Below are positions 1-9,714 of a DNA stretch of 64,000 nt, one piece after another. The position numbers were made by a program, and so were the translations under genes. The notes beneath the pieces are model-generated. The model was not told where the DNA came from. It did no database searches and was given only the letters and a program-made list of their open reading frames with translations. Positions within the stretch are counted from its first letter, which is position 1. Each line of letters starts with the position of its first letter. Source of the DNA: Microbacterium sp. SORGH_AS_0862 (lineage in GTDB: Bacteria > Actinomycetota > Actinomycetes > Actinomycetales > Microbacteriaceae); NCBI RefSeq assembly GCF_030818795.1, contig NZ_JAUTAY010000001.1, positions 248,001-312,000 on the forward strand, read 5' to 3'.

Positions 1-211
1 GCGAGATCGCCGCCGCGGCATCACTGTGATGATCCCCTGTGACAACAGACCTCAGTAAGTAGCGGTAGCCCTGACCCGCTGTCATCACACGGATGGAGAC
101 CGTCACACAGATCAGGTACGTGACTCCCCATGATTTGCACGCGCCGATGGCAGATCCGAAGGATCAATCGCGAGGTCCGCGCGTGTCCGGTGCCTCTGTA
201 AGCTCTGTCGT

Positions 212-259
212 ATGCGTTTCGCCGTTTCGTCCTGGTGGTGGCTGCACGAGCAGCCGTAA
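212..259 (+). CDS. Trp-rich leader peptide of trpS (attenuator peptide)
   Basis: A 15-residue reading frame, MRFAVSSWWWLHEQP, ends in TAA and contains three consecutive Trp codons (233-241). It lies 83 bases upstream of trpS and its stop codon falls just after the first hairpin of the attenuator. Leader peptides with WWW runs are known in front of actinobacterial trp genes, and ribosome-mediated attenuation is described for the inducible TrpRS gene of Streptomyces coelicolor. I see no strong Shine-Dalgarno, so it may lie very close to the transcript's 5' end. Translation stalling at the Trp codons would report low charged tRNA-Trp. Confidence 0.85.
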   Translation: MRFAVSSWWWLHEQP

Positions 260-292
260 CGTATTCACGCGCGGGCTGCACGACAGCCCGCG
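240..292 (+). promoter_or_regulatory. Trp transcription attenuator with mutually exclusive hairpins
   Basis: Four segments can be read directly. Segment 1 GGCTGC (240-245) pairs with segment 2 GCAGCC (250-255). Segment 2 can instead pair with segment 3 GGCTGC (274-279). Segment 3, within CGCGGGCTG (270-278), also pairs perfectly with segment 4 CAGCCCGCG (284-292). A ribosome stalled on Trp codons 233-241 would cover segment 1, favour 2:3 and prevent the 3:4 stem. No long T-run follows the 3:4 stem, so it may act as a Rho-type or GC-rich actinobacterial terminator. Confidence 0.8.
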
Positions 293-333
293 AGTCCCCG
301 CGCCTCGACGGTCGGTGCAGCTCCCCCGATTGA

Positions 334-1378
<1,045 letters not shown>

Positions 1379-1477
1379 TCGCGCGTCAGACGTCGCGGGG
1401 CTCCGTCGCGCTTCGCGGGCTCGGAGCTCGAGAGCCGAGGTGACCGACGCGCGTTCGACGCGTCCTCGCCGCGACCG

Positions 1478-1505
1478 TTGTATCGAAAGATTTCGATTGC
1501 GCACA
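1478..1505 (+). promoter_or_regulatory. Palindromic operator, site A
   Basis: The core ATCGAAAGATTTCGAT (1482-1497) is a near-perfect palindrome. The whole 28-base block is the reverse complement of site B at 10774-10801 with one mismatch. It lies upstream of the CPBP protease gene. It is probably bound by the regulator of the 5.8-15 kb cluster. Confidence 0.6.
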
Positions 1506-1512
1506 GTGGAAG

Positions 1513-1557
1513 GAGGGGAGCCACCGCGACGCGGTTTCTACTCACCGGGCTCCCCCC
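1513..1557 (+). terminator. GC-rich hairpin between trpS and CPBP gene
   Basis: GAGGGGAGCC (1513-1522) pairs with GGCTCCCCCC (1548-1557) around a 25-base loop. It lies after operator A and before the CPBP ribosome binding site, so it could be a weak terminator or a leader-RNA structure. There is no clear T-run. Confidence 0.35.
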
Positions 1558-1590
1558 CTCGTCTTCGTCCTCGATGGAAAGGAAGCCACG

Positions 1591-2274
1591 ATGAGCAACC
1601 GCGCGATCGCCGGTGTTCTCCTTCTCCTTCTCGCCCGGGGTGCCGTCCTGTCCGTGGCGGCGGTGCTGCTGATTCCCGCGGGGGCCGGTATCTTCCTGAA
1701 CGTCGTCATCGTCGGTGTCGACATCGCGACTATCGTCGTGACAGGGCGGTTGATCCGCAAGAGTCACGGGAGTGTGCGCCGCTTCGTCGGACGCTTCGTC
1801 GCGCGGCGAGACATCCCTCTCGCCGGGGTGACGATGTTCGTGCTCTTCGTGAGCCTCGGCCTCGGGACGCTGGTCGGGAATGCGCTCGTCTTCGCCGGCC
1901 CTCCGCCCGCGTCACCTTCCGGTGTTGATGTGCCGTTGTGGCTCGGGTTGTGGTCTCTGCTGGTAATGCCGGTGACGGTCGCCCTCGCCGAGGAGTTGCT
2001 CTACCGCGGCTGGGCACCCGAGCGGTTGACCGCCGCATGGCATCCCGGGGTGGCCGTCGTGGTCTGCGCCGTGGCGTTCGGCCTCCAGCACGCGCCACTG
2101 TCGGCGACCAGCCCGGGCGAGGCCGTCGTCCGGGTGATCGCCACGGGAGTGGCGGGCCTCGCCCTGGGCATCATGCGAACCCGCGGCGTCACGCTCGGTG
2201 CGCTCATCCTCGGGCACTGGGCATTCGATGTGATCGGCCTCGGCCTCCCGGCGCTCTCGAGTGCGCTCTCGTGA
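1591..2274 (+). CDS. CPBP family intramembrane glutamic protease
   Basis: A 227-residue membrane protein of the CPBP (CAAX protease/Abi) family. The family signature is visible: EE at 134-135 with R139 (EELLYRG), FxxxH at 163-167 (FGLQH), and a third conserved His at 209 (GHWAFD). About six hydrophobic segments surround these motifs. Members cleave membrane or prenylated substrates; in bacteria roles range from bacteriocin self-immunity to signalling. AAGGAAG stands before the ATG. Operator site A lies 86 bases upstream, linking it to the regulon further right. It converges on the FAD monooxygenase. The substrate cannot be told from sequence. Confidence 0.8.
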   Translation: MSNRAIAGVLLLLLARGAVLSVAAVLLIPAGAGIFLNVVIVGVDIATIVVTGRLIRKSHGSVRRFVGRFVARRDIPLAGVTMFVLFVSLGLGTLVGNALVFAGPPPASPSGVDVPLWLGLWSLLVMPVTVALAEELLYRGWAPERLTAAWHPGVAVVVCAVAFGLQHAPLSATSPGEAVVRVIATGVAGLALGIMRTRGVTLGALILGHWAFDVIGLGLPALSSALS

Positions 2275-2293
2275 ACGCGACGGCCCGGGACGT

Positions 2294-3487
2294 TCACCCC
2301 CGTCGAGGTGGGGCGGCCTCGACGGGCCCATCGAGCTGGGCGATCCGTCGCGCGAGGGCGGTCTGACGGCGGGGCGAGCGCAGAAGTACGCCGATCACGG
2401 CGTTGCGAACCGATCGGAGGATCGGGCTGCGGAGAGTTGCGAGCCTCGTCATCCGGTCGGTCAGTGCGATCACGCGCCGCGCCGCGGCTCGTCGCGTGCG
2501 CTCGTACTCGGCGAGGTCTTCGTCGGCGCGGCTGCCCACCAGAACATCGGCGAGCAACGCGGCAAGAGCCACGGCATCCTGAATCCCGAGATTCATCCCC
2601 TGACCGCCCGCCGGGCTGTGCACATGGGCGGCATCACCGGCGAGGAAGACGTTCCCGTCCCGAAACCTCGCCGCGAGCCGGTGCGCCACACGGAAACGTG
2701 AGCTCCAGACGACCGAGTGGACGACGGCTTCACCCGGTCCGCGGTCGTCGAGGATGCGCTGCACGTCGGCGACGGTCGGCTGCGCCGGGGCGTCGTCCAT
2801 CGTGGCGACGATGCGGTGCCGCCCACCCGGGAGGGGGGCGATGACGACGAGGCCGCGCTCCCCGAAGAACAGTTGAACCTCCGCAGCCGGAAGCGGCCAG
2901 CTCAGCGAGACATCCGCCAAGACGAAGGATGCCTCGTACTCGTCCCCGTCGAAGGCGATGGCCCGCTCCTGGCGGACGCGGCTTCTCAGCCCGTCCGCAC
3001 CGATCACGAATCGAGCGGCGACCGTCTCGAGGGTTCCGTCGCGATGACGAAGCAGCGCGCGCTCCCCCGGCCCCGGGGCGGCGAACGAGACGAACTCGAC
3101 ATCTCTCTCCACTCGGCAGCCGTGGCCGATGAGCGCGGCGTCGAGGATCTCCTCGGTACGTGCCTGGGACAGCATCAGGGTGAACGGGTACGGCGTGCGG
3201 AGGCCGCGGAAATCGATGTGCGCCAGCGTCCGCGCGCGCTCGCGGACGGTGAAGTCCGGCACGACCACGCCCTCGTCGAGGATCCGCGCGGCGACCCCGA
3301 TCTCGTCGAGGACCTCCAGGGTCCGGGCATGGATCACCGCAGCCCGCGACGTCGTGGCCCCCGCGAGTGCGGCGTCGACGATTCGGACGCGGACACCGCG
3401 TCGACGGAGAGCGACGGCCGCGGTCAAACCGACGGCACCTGCGCCGACGATCAGAACGTCGACCTGGGGAGGAGTAGAAGTCACCAT
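2294..3487 (-). CDS. FAD-dependent monooxygenase (PHBH fold)
   Basis: A 397-residue class A flavoprotein hydroxylase. The Rossmann motif GAGAVG is at residues 15-20, the GADG motif at 163-166, and the flavin-ribityl motif GDAAHVHSP with GGQGMN at 284-298. Such enzymes use NAD(P)H and O2 to hydroxylate aromatics or inactivate antibiotics (rifampicin- and tetracycline-type monooxygenases share the fold); the substrate is unknown. It is divergent from a TetR gene whose likely operator overlaps both promoters. A TTGACT-17-GATTGT promoter (3522 to 3494) ends only a few bases before the ATG, so its transcript is probably leaderless. Confidence 0.85.
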   Translation of the reverse strand: MVTSTPPQVDVLIVGAGAVGLTAAVALRRRGVRVRIVDAALAGATTSRAAVIHARTLEVLDEIGVAARILDEGVVVPDFTVRERARTLAHIDFRGLRTPYPFTLMLSQARTEEILDAALIGHGCRVERDVEFVSFAAPGPGERALLRHRDGTLETVAARFVIGADGLRSRVRQERAIAFDGDEYEASFVLADVSLSWPLPAAEVQLFFGERGLVVIAPLPGGRHRIVATMDDAPAQPTVADVQRILDDRGPGEAVVHSVVWSSRFRVAHRLAARFRDGNVFLAGDAAHVHSPAGGQGMNLGIQDAVALAALLADVLVGSRADEDLAEYERTRRAAARRVIALTDRMTRLATLRSPILRSVRNAVIGVLLRSPRRQTALARRIAQLDGPVEAAPPRRG

Positions 3488-3544
3488 GCGTTGACAATCC
3501 CAGACGCCCCCGCGAAAGTCAACGCTTGTTGCTAAATTGGGGTC
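3488..3544. promoter_or_regulatory. Divergent promoter and inverted-repeat operator for monooxygenase/TetR
   Basis: GCGTTGAC (3488-3495) and GTCAACGC (3518-3525) form a perfect 8-base inverted repeat. The right arm overlaps the minus-strand -35 TTGACT and the left arm overlaps its GATTGT -10 (3499 to 3494). On the plus strand TAAATT (3533-3538) lies seven bases before the GTG at 3545, so the TetR mRNA is probably also leaderless. The layout fits autoregulation by the TetR protein. Confidence 0.6.
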
Positions 3545-4117
3545 GTGCCCACCGACGACAGACCCGCGCTCACCGCCAAAGGCCGACGCTCACGCGACGC
3601 GATCCTCCGCGCAGCCGCCGGCCGCTTCGAAGCCGATGGCTTCGAACGCACCACCATCCGCGCGATCGCCACCGACGCCGGGATCGATCCCGCGATGGTG
3701 GTGCGCTACTTCGCCAGCAAGGAACGCCTGTTCGTCGAAGCGACCACGCCGACGATCGACATCCCCCACGCCGAAGCCGTCGAGGCGCGCGATCTCGGGG
3801 CAGCCCTCGCTCGTCACGCCATCGAGCTGTGGGGCAGCGAGAACCCGGGCCGGGCACTGCGCATCCTGCTGCGCGCGTCCGCACACGATCCTCAGGCCGC
3901 GGCCCGCGTGCGCTCGATCTTCGAGAGCCAGGTGCGTCCCTTCCTTCCCCCCGGCGGACAGGATGCCGCGCTGCGGGCGGGCATGGTCAGCTCGCTGATC
4001 ATCGGCTTCGCGTTCAGCCGCTACGTCGTTCAGCTGCCGCCTCTCGTCGATGCCGACGACGACGCAGTGGAGCATCGACTCGCCCTCGCTCTGCAGGCCG
4101 TGCTGGACGCACCGTGA
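3545..4117 (+). CDS. TetR family transcriptional regulator
   Basis: A 190-residue repressor. The N-terminal helix-turn-helix occupies about residues 15-60 (RDAILRAAAGRF ... TTIRAIATDAGI ... VVRYFASKERLF), and a variable ligand-binding helical domain follows. It is divergent from the FAD monooxygenase and the 57-base spacer holds an inverted repeat, so it most likely represses the monooxygenase until an aromatic compound or drug binds. The start is a GTG that appears to coincide with the transcription start. Confidence 0.88.
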   Translation: MPTDDRPALTAKGRRSRDAILRAAAGRFEADGFERTTIRAIATDAGIDPAMVVRYFASKERLFVEATTPTIDIPHAEAVEARDLGAALARHAIELWGSENPGRALRILLRASAHDPQAAARVRSIFESQVRPFLPPGGQDAALRAGMVSSLIIGFAFSRYVVQLPPLVDADDDAVEHRLALALQAVLDAP

Positions 4118-4204
4118 CCGCCGATCGTCCGCGTCACGGATCACGCCACGCATCCGCGGGCGTGCGAACCCACGAGCGGCCGGCGGATCACGCCTCGGGA
4201 GTGC

Positions 4205-4597
4205 TCACTCCCGATAGCTGACTCGAGCGGCGCGCACGGCCGCGACGTGCGTTTCCGCCCATGTCTTGAGTTGCAGCACGACTCCGAGCAGTCCGGTGCC
4301 GAGTTCGGTGAGCGAGTACCTCACCTCGATGGGCACCGCCAGCGTGACGTCACGGGAGATGAGGCCGTCTCGCTCGAGGGTACGAAGGGTTTGAGTCAGC
4401 ATCCTCGGGCTGATGCCCGCGATGCGGCGCGCGAGCGCGTTGTACCTCATGCTCCCGTCCGCGAGCGAGGCCAGCACGAGACAGGTCCACTTGCTGGCGA
4501 TCGTCTGCAGGATCTCGCGCGAGGGGCATTCCGCGAGGAAGCTCTCGAACTCCGCACGAGCTTCGTCGCGGCGTTGGGCGGCGGTACGGGTCGTCAT
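4205..4597 (-). CDS. HxlR/DUF24 winged-helix regulator, likely redox sensing
   Basis: A 130-residue winged helix protein of the HxlR (DUF24) family. Cys24 (in ECPSREIL) is at the position of the conserved N-terminal sensor Cys of thiol-based DUF24 repressors. The wing region runs about residues 30-100 (SPRMLTQTLRTLERDGLISR). It is divergent from a quinone-oxidoreductase-like gene, the same arrangement as QorR/qor2 in Corynebacterium glutamicum, so it probably derepresses that gene on quinone or oxidative stress. The spacer contains two TTTTGG(C/T)A-type direct repeats (about 4611-4642) that may be the binding sites. Confidence 0.85.
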   Translation of the reverse strand: MTTRTAAQRRDEARAEFESFLAECPSREILQTIASKWTCLVLASLADGSMRYNALARRIAGISPRMLTQTLRTLERDGLISRDVTLAVPIEVRYSLTELGTGLLGVVLQLKTWAETHVAAVRAARVSYRE

Positions 4598-4698
4598 GCT
4601 GCCATTTTGGCATCTAACGCACTTTTTGGTACCTACTTTCGAGATGAATGCGCAAGGCGCACGCTGGCATGAGTCCCGTTCCCACAGAAGGAGGAAAC

Positions 4699-5598
4699 AT
4701 GCTCAGTGTTCAGGTCGCAGCCGATCGTCGTCTCACCGCACGCGAGGTGCCCGAGCCCGTACCCGCGCCCGATGAGGCGGTGGTCGAGGTGCTGGCGAGC
4801 AGCGTCAACAGGGGCGAGCTCGCCCTCATCGCGATGCGCGGAGAGGGGTGGCGCCCCGGGCAGGACGTGGCGGGTGTCGTCGCCGCGGCCGCGCAGGACG
4901 GATCGGGGCCGGCGAGAGGCACCCGAGTCGTCGGGCTCGCCGAACAGGGGGCGTGGTCCGAGCGCGTCGCCGTGCGTGCATCTCGCTTGGCCGAAGTCCC
5001 CGTGAACGTGGAGTTGGAGACAGCCGCGGCATTGCCGATGGCCGGTCTGACGGCGTTGCGAACCGTCCGAAGCCTGGGAAGCATTCTGGGCGCGAAGGTT
5101 CTCGTCACGGGGCCTCGCGGCGGGGTCGGATCTCTGCAGGTGCAGCTCGCCCGCCTCGGCGGCGCCGATGTCACCGGGCTCGTTCGCGCGCCGGGTTCGG
5201 GAGAGTCTGAAAGCGGCTTCGTCAGCGACCTCGGCGACGGTGGCGCATTCGATGCGGCGCTGGATGCCATCGGGGGCGACACGCTCCGTGCCGTCGTCGG
5301 GTCCCTCCGCCCCGGGGGCAAAGTGGTGTGGTTCGGATCGGGCAGCGCAGAGCCGACTGCCCTGTCCATCTACGACTTCGTCGGCCACGAAGGAGTTTCG
5401 ATCTCGACCTACTTCTCCTACGTGCAGGACCCCTTGCAGGATGCCGACGATCTCGGCGTCCTGCTTCGGCTGGTCGAGCAGGGCACGCTTCAGCTCGACA
5501 TCGACAGCCGCTGGCCGCTCACCGACGCTCAGACGGCTATGGAGCGGATGTCGGCGAGCGGCGTCCGCGGTAAGGTCCTGCTCACCGCCATCGCGTGA
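4699..5598 (+). CDS. Medium-chain NAD(P)H:quinone oxidoreductase-like protein
   Basis: A 299-residue zinc-independent medium-chain dehydrogenase/reductase. A GroES-like N-terminal half carries EVLASSVNRGE (30-40) and GQDVAGVV (54-61), followed by a Rossmann half with GPRGGVGS at 138-145. No structural- or catalytic-zinc cysteines are visible, which fits the quinone reductase (Qor) branch. AAGGAGG lies just before the ATG at 4699; an upstream in-frame ATG at 4648 lacks this. It is controlled in all likelihood by the divergent HxlR protein and protects against quinones or other electrophiles. Confidence 0.85.
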   Translation: MLSVQVAADRRLTAREVPEPVPAPDEAVVEVLASSVNRGELALIAMRGEGWRPGQDVAGVVAAAAQDGSGPARGTRVVGLAEQGAWSERVAVRASRLAEVPVNVELETAAALPMAGLTALRTVRSLGSILGAKVLVTGPRGGVGSLQVQLARLGGADVTGLVRAPGSGESESGFVSDLGDGGAFDAALDAIGGDTLRAVVGSLRPGGKVVWFGSGSAEPTALSIYDFVGHEGVSISTYFSYVQDPLQDADDLGVLLRLVEQGTLQLDIDSRWPLTDAQTAMERMSASGVRGKVLLTAIA

Positions 5599-5853
5599 GG
5601 ACGACGCGGCCTGCCTAGAGCGGAAGCTACCAAGGCGGCCCCCACCCATGGCCCCCGACGCGCCCGACGTGTCGGGGTCCATGGCATCCCGAGCCACACC
5701 TCACATACGTTGGATCGATCTGCGACGCATCCGCGGCGAGGTGGGCCGGGTCCTCGTTGCGGGCCTGTCCGCCCCGCTCCCGGCGTGCATCCGGCGGGAC
5801 CTCACCCCCTCCATCTACTGCTCTCTGGTGGGGCTGGGCCGTCTGGACCAGAC

Positions 5854-7339
5854 CTATCGATGCTGTCCGACGGCTCCCCCGGTGTTCCGCGTCGCCCGCC
5901 GGCGTTCGTCGGCGACAATGCCGCGGTAGACACGGGCGCTGTCTTTGAGGGTTCGTTGCTGGGTGTCGTGGTCGACGTGGATGAGTCCGAATCGTTGGGT
6001 GTACCCCCAGGCCCATTCGAAGTTGTCCAGCAGGGTCCATGCGAAGTAACCGGCGACGTCGACGCCGGCCGCGATCGCGGCGGCCGTGGCATCGACGTGC
6101 CCGCGGAGGAAGCGAGCCCGGTCGTGATCGAGGACGCGGACGTCACCATGGTCGCGGGTAAGAGTGTCGGGGTAAGCCGCCCCGTTCTCTGTGACGACGA
6201 GCCGGGTGCCGGGCGCAGCGGTGTAGTTGGTGTGGAGGTCGCTCAGTAGGCGGGTGAGCAGCGAGGGGTTCACCTCCCAGTTCATTCCGGTGCGCGGGAG
6301 TCCGCGATCGTGGAGGTAGATTCCGTCGCCTGCCGGCCAGGCGGAGGCTGTGGGCCGCGTCGTGGGAGCGTCTCCGCTAGGCGGCGGCGAGGACGCGGGG
6401 TGACCGCTGACGAAAGCTCCCTGGTAGTAATTGACGCCCAGCACGTCGAGAGGCGCGGCGATCTCTTCCAGATCGGTGTTGTGGATCGCCGCGGTGAGCT
6501 CGTCGATGGCGGTGGGAGCCGCGGCGGCGATGTCGTTCCAGATGTCACTCGGATAACGGCGCCGGAAGAGCGGATCGAGGAACCAGCGGTTGAACTGGCC
6601 TTCGAATCGTCTGGTGGCGGCGAGGTCGGCCGTGCTGTCGGGGTCGACCGGGTCGGCCACCGTCAGATTGAGGGTGATGCCCAGCCGCAGGGTGTCGTCC
6701 CGGTCTCGAAGCGCTCGGACGGTGCGCCCGTGGGCGAGGAGAAGGTGGTGAGCGGCGAGGAGGCCCTCGCTGACGGAGGTATGGCCCGGAGCATGCTGGC
6801 CGGCGACATGGCCGACGAAGGCGGAACACTGGGGTTCGTTCAGTGTGGTCCAGTGCTCCACTCTGTCGCCGAGCGCGTCTTGCAGCGTCAAGGCATAGGC
6901 GGTGAACGCGTCGACGGTGTCGCGGCTGGTCCACCCGCCCCGGTCTTGGAGTGTCTGCGGGAGATCCCAATGGTAGAGGGTGACCCACGGCGTGATGCCT
7001 CGAGGCAGAGAGTTCGTCGACGAGGCGTTTGTAGAAGTCGATCCCTCGCGGGTTGGGGGTGGTGCCGTCGGGGCACACTCGGGCCCAGGAGGTGGAGAAC
7101 CGGTACGCGTTCACTCCGAGGTCGGCCATGAGCGCGACGTCCTCTCGGTAGCGGTGATAGTGGTCGCAGGCGACGTCTCCGGTGGCTCCTTCGAGAACAG
7201 CTCCGGGGAGTCGTGCGAAGGTGTCCCAAATGGAGTCCATTCTGCCGTCCTCGTGGGCGGCACCTTCGATCTGGTAAGCGGCGGTGGCTACACCGAAGAG
7301 AAAGTCGCTTGGGAATCGACCGGTCGCAGGAATGGTCAT
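5854..7339 (-). pseudogene. Family 1 glycosidase (beta-glucosidase), frameshifted
   Basis: GH1 retaining beta-glycosidase hydrolysing beta-glucosides or related disaccharides. The N-terminal frame (7339 to about 7010) has the family start [14 protein letters not shown]. The second frame (to 5854) has the acid/base motif TLNEP and the nucleophile motif VTENG, plus GYFAWTLLDNFEWAWGY. Frame continuity is lost near 7007-7013 in an alternating CTCTCTG stretch; removing one base rejoins the frames to about 495 residues, usual for GH1. It lies downstream of an MFS carrier in a leftward catabolic cluster. An indel error is as likely as a true lesion. Confidence 0.85.
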
Positions 7340-7401
7340 GGTGTTCTTCCTTTCATCGACGGCAGTGCTACCTGAGTTGAGGCGCTATCTGCACACCCGA
7401 C

Positions 7402-8700
7402 TCAGCGGACGGATCGGATAGGGATGACAGCGAGCCCGCCGGCGATCGCCAGGACGATCGCGGCGATGAAGAACAGGTCGTAACTGCCCCCCGCTGCAGC
7501 GAGGAGAGGTAGAGCCAGAATGGGGATCAGGAGTTGCGGGATCTGGTAGGACAGGGCGACGATTCCGAGGTCTTTGCCTGCCTCGGCGAAACTGGGCAGC
7601 ACCTCGGTCATCAGGGCGACATCGACCGAGACGTAGGCACCCTGAGCGGCTCCGACGATCCCGATGCCAAGGAGAAAAACGCCGACGTCAGGGGCGATCA
7701 TTGCGATCGCCAGCCCCGCTGCACTCAACAGACTCGAGGCGAGGACGATCATCTTGCGTCGGCCGGTGCGGTCGGAGATCCAGCCGAACAGGATCGCGGT
7801 GACGATGTTGCCAACGCTGAAAATGAGAAGTGCCATCGCCTGCACACCGGAGGCGTCCTCAATGGGGATGTCCAGGCGGTCGAGGATGAGGAAGAGCAGG
7901 TAGGTGGAGATGGCGGTGATGGACATTGTTACCAGGAACCGGCATGCCCACGCCCAGAAGAAGTCGCGATACCGCAGCGGGTTCAGCCAGTACGTGGAGA
8001 CCACGTCCGCCCACCGCATGCGGGGAGCGCGCTCGGTGCGGACGATATCGCGGAAGCTGAAGATCATCATCAGACTGAGCAACGCGCCGACAAGCCCGGG
8101 GATCGCGAACCACGTCCATTGGGCGTCGTTCGGCAGCATCGCCATGACCTGCGCGCCGATGATCAGCCCGAGCCCGGTGGCCACCCCCGCGGCAGCGGCG
8201 ACGCGCGCACGGATGCGGGCCGAAATCTGATCGGCGAGGAGGGCGTGGATAACCATGTTGGTGGCGCTGAATCCGGTCTGCACCGTCACCCACCCGATGA
8301 TCGTCCACGCCACCCCCTGTGTGGTGGAGAGGATGACGACCCCGACGACCGCCACGAGGGTGCCGCCGACCAACCAGGGCTTACGCATTCCGGCTCGCGA
8401 GATCGTCCGGTCGGAGAGCCGTCCGAACAGCGGCGTCGTCACGATGATTACGACCCCACCGATCGCGGCGATCACGGACAGGTTCGTGGCCTTGCCGGCG
8501 TCGTCGAGGTAGGCAAGGGCTTTGGGTATCGACGCTCCGCTGATCGTGCCCAGGGCGAAGGTGACGCCGAACCACGCCAAGATGAACAGCGGCAGGAACA
8601 GACGTGGTTGCCGGACGCCAGGCGCGTCCTCCGGCAACGGAGAGGAGGTGTCGGTGGCTGCTCGAGGCGCGGGCGTCGGTGCGGGTGTGGCGGAAAACAT
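7402..8700 (-). CDS. MFS transporter, probable sugar or glycoside carrier
   Basis: A 432-residue major facilitator with about twelve membrane segments starting near residue 33. Both loop 2-3 (FGRLSDRTISRAGMRK) and loop 8-9 (FGWISDRTGRRKM) carry the MFS motif A pattern. It sits 62 bases upstream of the GH1 gene and downstream of two esterases, so it probably imports a glycoside or acylated sugar handled by these enzymes. The ATG at 8700 was chosen because GGAG lies six bases before it; ATG 8703 is also possible. Confidence 0.82.
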   Translation of the reverse strand: MFSATPAPTPAPRAATDTSSPLPEDAPGVRQPRLFLPLFILAWFGVTFALGTISGASIPKALAYLDDAGKATNLSVIAAIGGVVIIVTTPLFGRLSDRTISRAGMRKPWLVGGTLVAVVGVVILSTTQGVAWTIIGWVTVQTGFSATNMVIHALLADQISARIRARVAAAAGVATGLGLIIGAQVMAMLPNDAQWTWFAIPGLVGALLSLMMIFSFRDIVRTERAPRMRWADVVSTYWLNPLRYRDFFWAWACRFLVTMSITAISTYLLFLILDRLDIPIEDASGVQAMALLIFSVGNIVTAILFGWISDRTGRRKMIVLASSLLSAAGLAIAMIAPDVGVFLLGIGIVGAAQGAYVSVDVALMTEVLPSFAEAGKDLGIVALSYQIPQLLIPILALPLLAAAGGSYDLFFIAAIVLAIAGGLAVIPIRSVR

Positions 8701-8730
8701 CATCGTCTCCAAGAGTTGTGGCTGGTTTGG

Positions 8731-9714
8731 TCAGGTAGTGGGGTGATAGGCGCGGCGGAGGGTAGCGGCGAGGTGGCGCTGCCACCTGCGGGCGGGTTCG
8801 AACACGGCGGTCAACCCCGGCGATCCGTGAACATGACCCTCGCCGACCTCGACGGTGACGGGTACATTGGCGCGTCGCAGACTCTCCGCGAAGGTCAGTG
8901 CCGCGTCTCGCAGCGGATCGTGTTCGGCTACCTGGATCCAGGTCTCGGGCAGTCCCCGCAGATCCATCGGATCCGTCAGCAGAGCGGGCTCTGCATAGGC
9001 GTCCGGCGGGCTCGGATCGGGGAGATAGAGCGCCCCCAGTTGCTCGTACCCGTCCAGCCCGTATCCGCGCGCGTACAGGGCCGCTGACTCCCCCATCGGG
9101 CGCAGGGCGAGGGCGGGCACCTCCAGGGCTTGATGGAGGAGCGCGAACCCGCCGTCCGCACGCACGCGCAGCGCGACGCTGGCGGCGATGCTCGCACCCG
9201 CCGATGCACCGCCGACACCCACGCGGGTCGCATCAACGGACAGGAACCCCGGGTTGTCGCGAAGGGCGGTGAGCACGGCGAGGACGTCGTCGACCGCCGC
9301 CGGGTACGGATGCTCGGGAGCAAGGCGGTACTCGATGGAAAGGATCTGGATGTCGGCGGCTCGGGCACGGAAGGTGAGGAGTCGGTCATTGATCAGCTCA
9401 TCGACGGTCCCGGATACGAAGCCTCCACCGTGAAGGAACACCTGCGTCGGCGCGCTGCCGAGGAGGTGCTCGGGTCGATAGAGTCGGGCCCGAATCGGGG
9501 CAGTTCTCGCGACGGGGATTTCGACGGCCGACACTGTCACCTCGGGCGCTGCCGGAGCGGTGAACTCTCGGGCCACTTCATCGGAGAGAGTCTTCTCAGC
9601 CACGCGGCGAGCGGAGAAGTCTGTGCTGGCCAGGTCCGGGAGGTCGGCGGCGAGCTCTTCGATGCGTCCCGCCCACCGTACGATCGCCACGTCGAGCCTT
9701 GTGGGCGTCGTCAT
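8731..9714 (-). CDS. HSL-family alpha/beta hydrolase (second esterase)
   Basis: A 327-residue hormone-sensitive-lipase-type esterase. The oxyanion motif HGGGF lies in VFLHGGGFVSG, the nucleophile Ser in GGASAGAS, the acid in AEHDPLRD and the His in GHVHGS. The ATG at 9714 overlaps the stop of the upstream esterase by ATGA, so the two are translationally coupled paralogues. In this carbohydrate cluster they may remove acetyl or other acyl groups from imported substrates; true substrates are unknown. Confidence 0.85.
   Translation of the reverse strand: MTTPTRLDVAIVRWAGRIEELAADLPDLASTDFSARRVAEKTLSDEVAREFTAPAAPEVTVSAVEIPVARTAPIRARLYRPEHLLGSAPTQVFLHGGGFVSGTVDELINDRLLTFRARAADIQILSIEYRLAPEHPYPAAVDDVLAVLTALRDNPGFLSVDATRVGVGGASAGASIAASVALRVRADGGFALLHQALEVPALALRPMGESAALYARGYGLDGYEQLGALYLPDPSPPDAYAEPALLTDPMDLRGLPETWIQVAEHDPLRDAALTFAESLRRANVPVTVEVGEGHVHGSPGLTAVFEPARRWQRHLAATLRRAYHPTT

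Noticed and set aside
1..211. Promoter of trpS
   Set aside because: TTGCAC at 135-140 has no matching -10 at proper spacing and no other pair is convincing, so no promoter is called.
5599..5853. Possible gene remnant between the quinone reductase and GH1
   Set aside because: The open frames show no recognisable motif and no start with a ribosome binding site; I see nothing supportable in this 255-base stretch.
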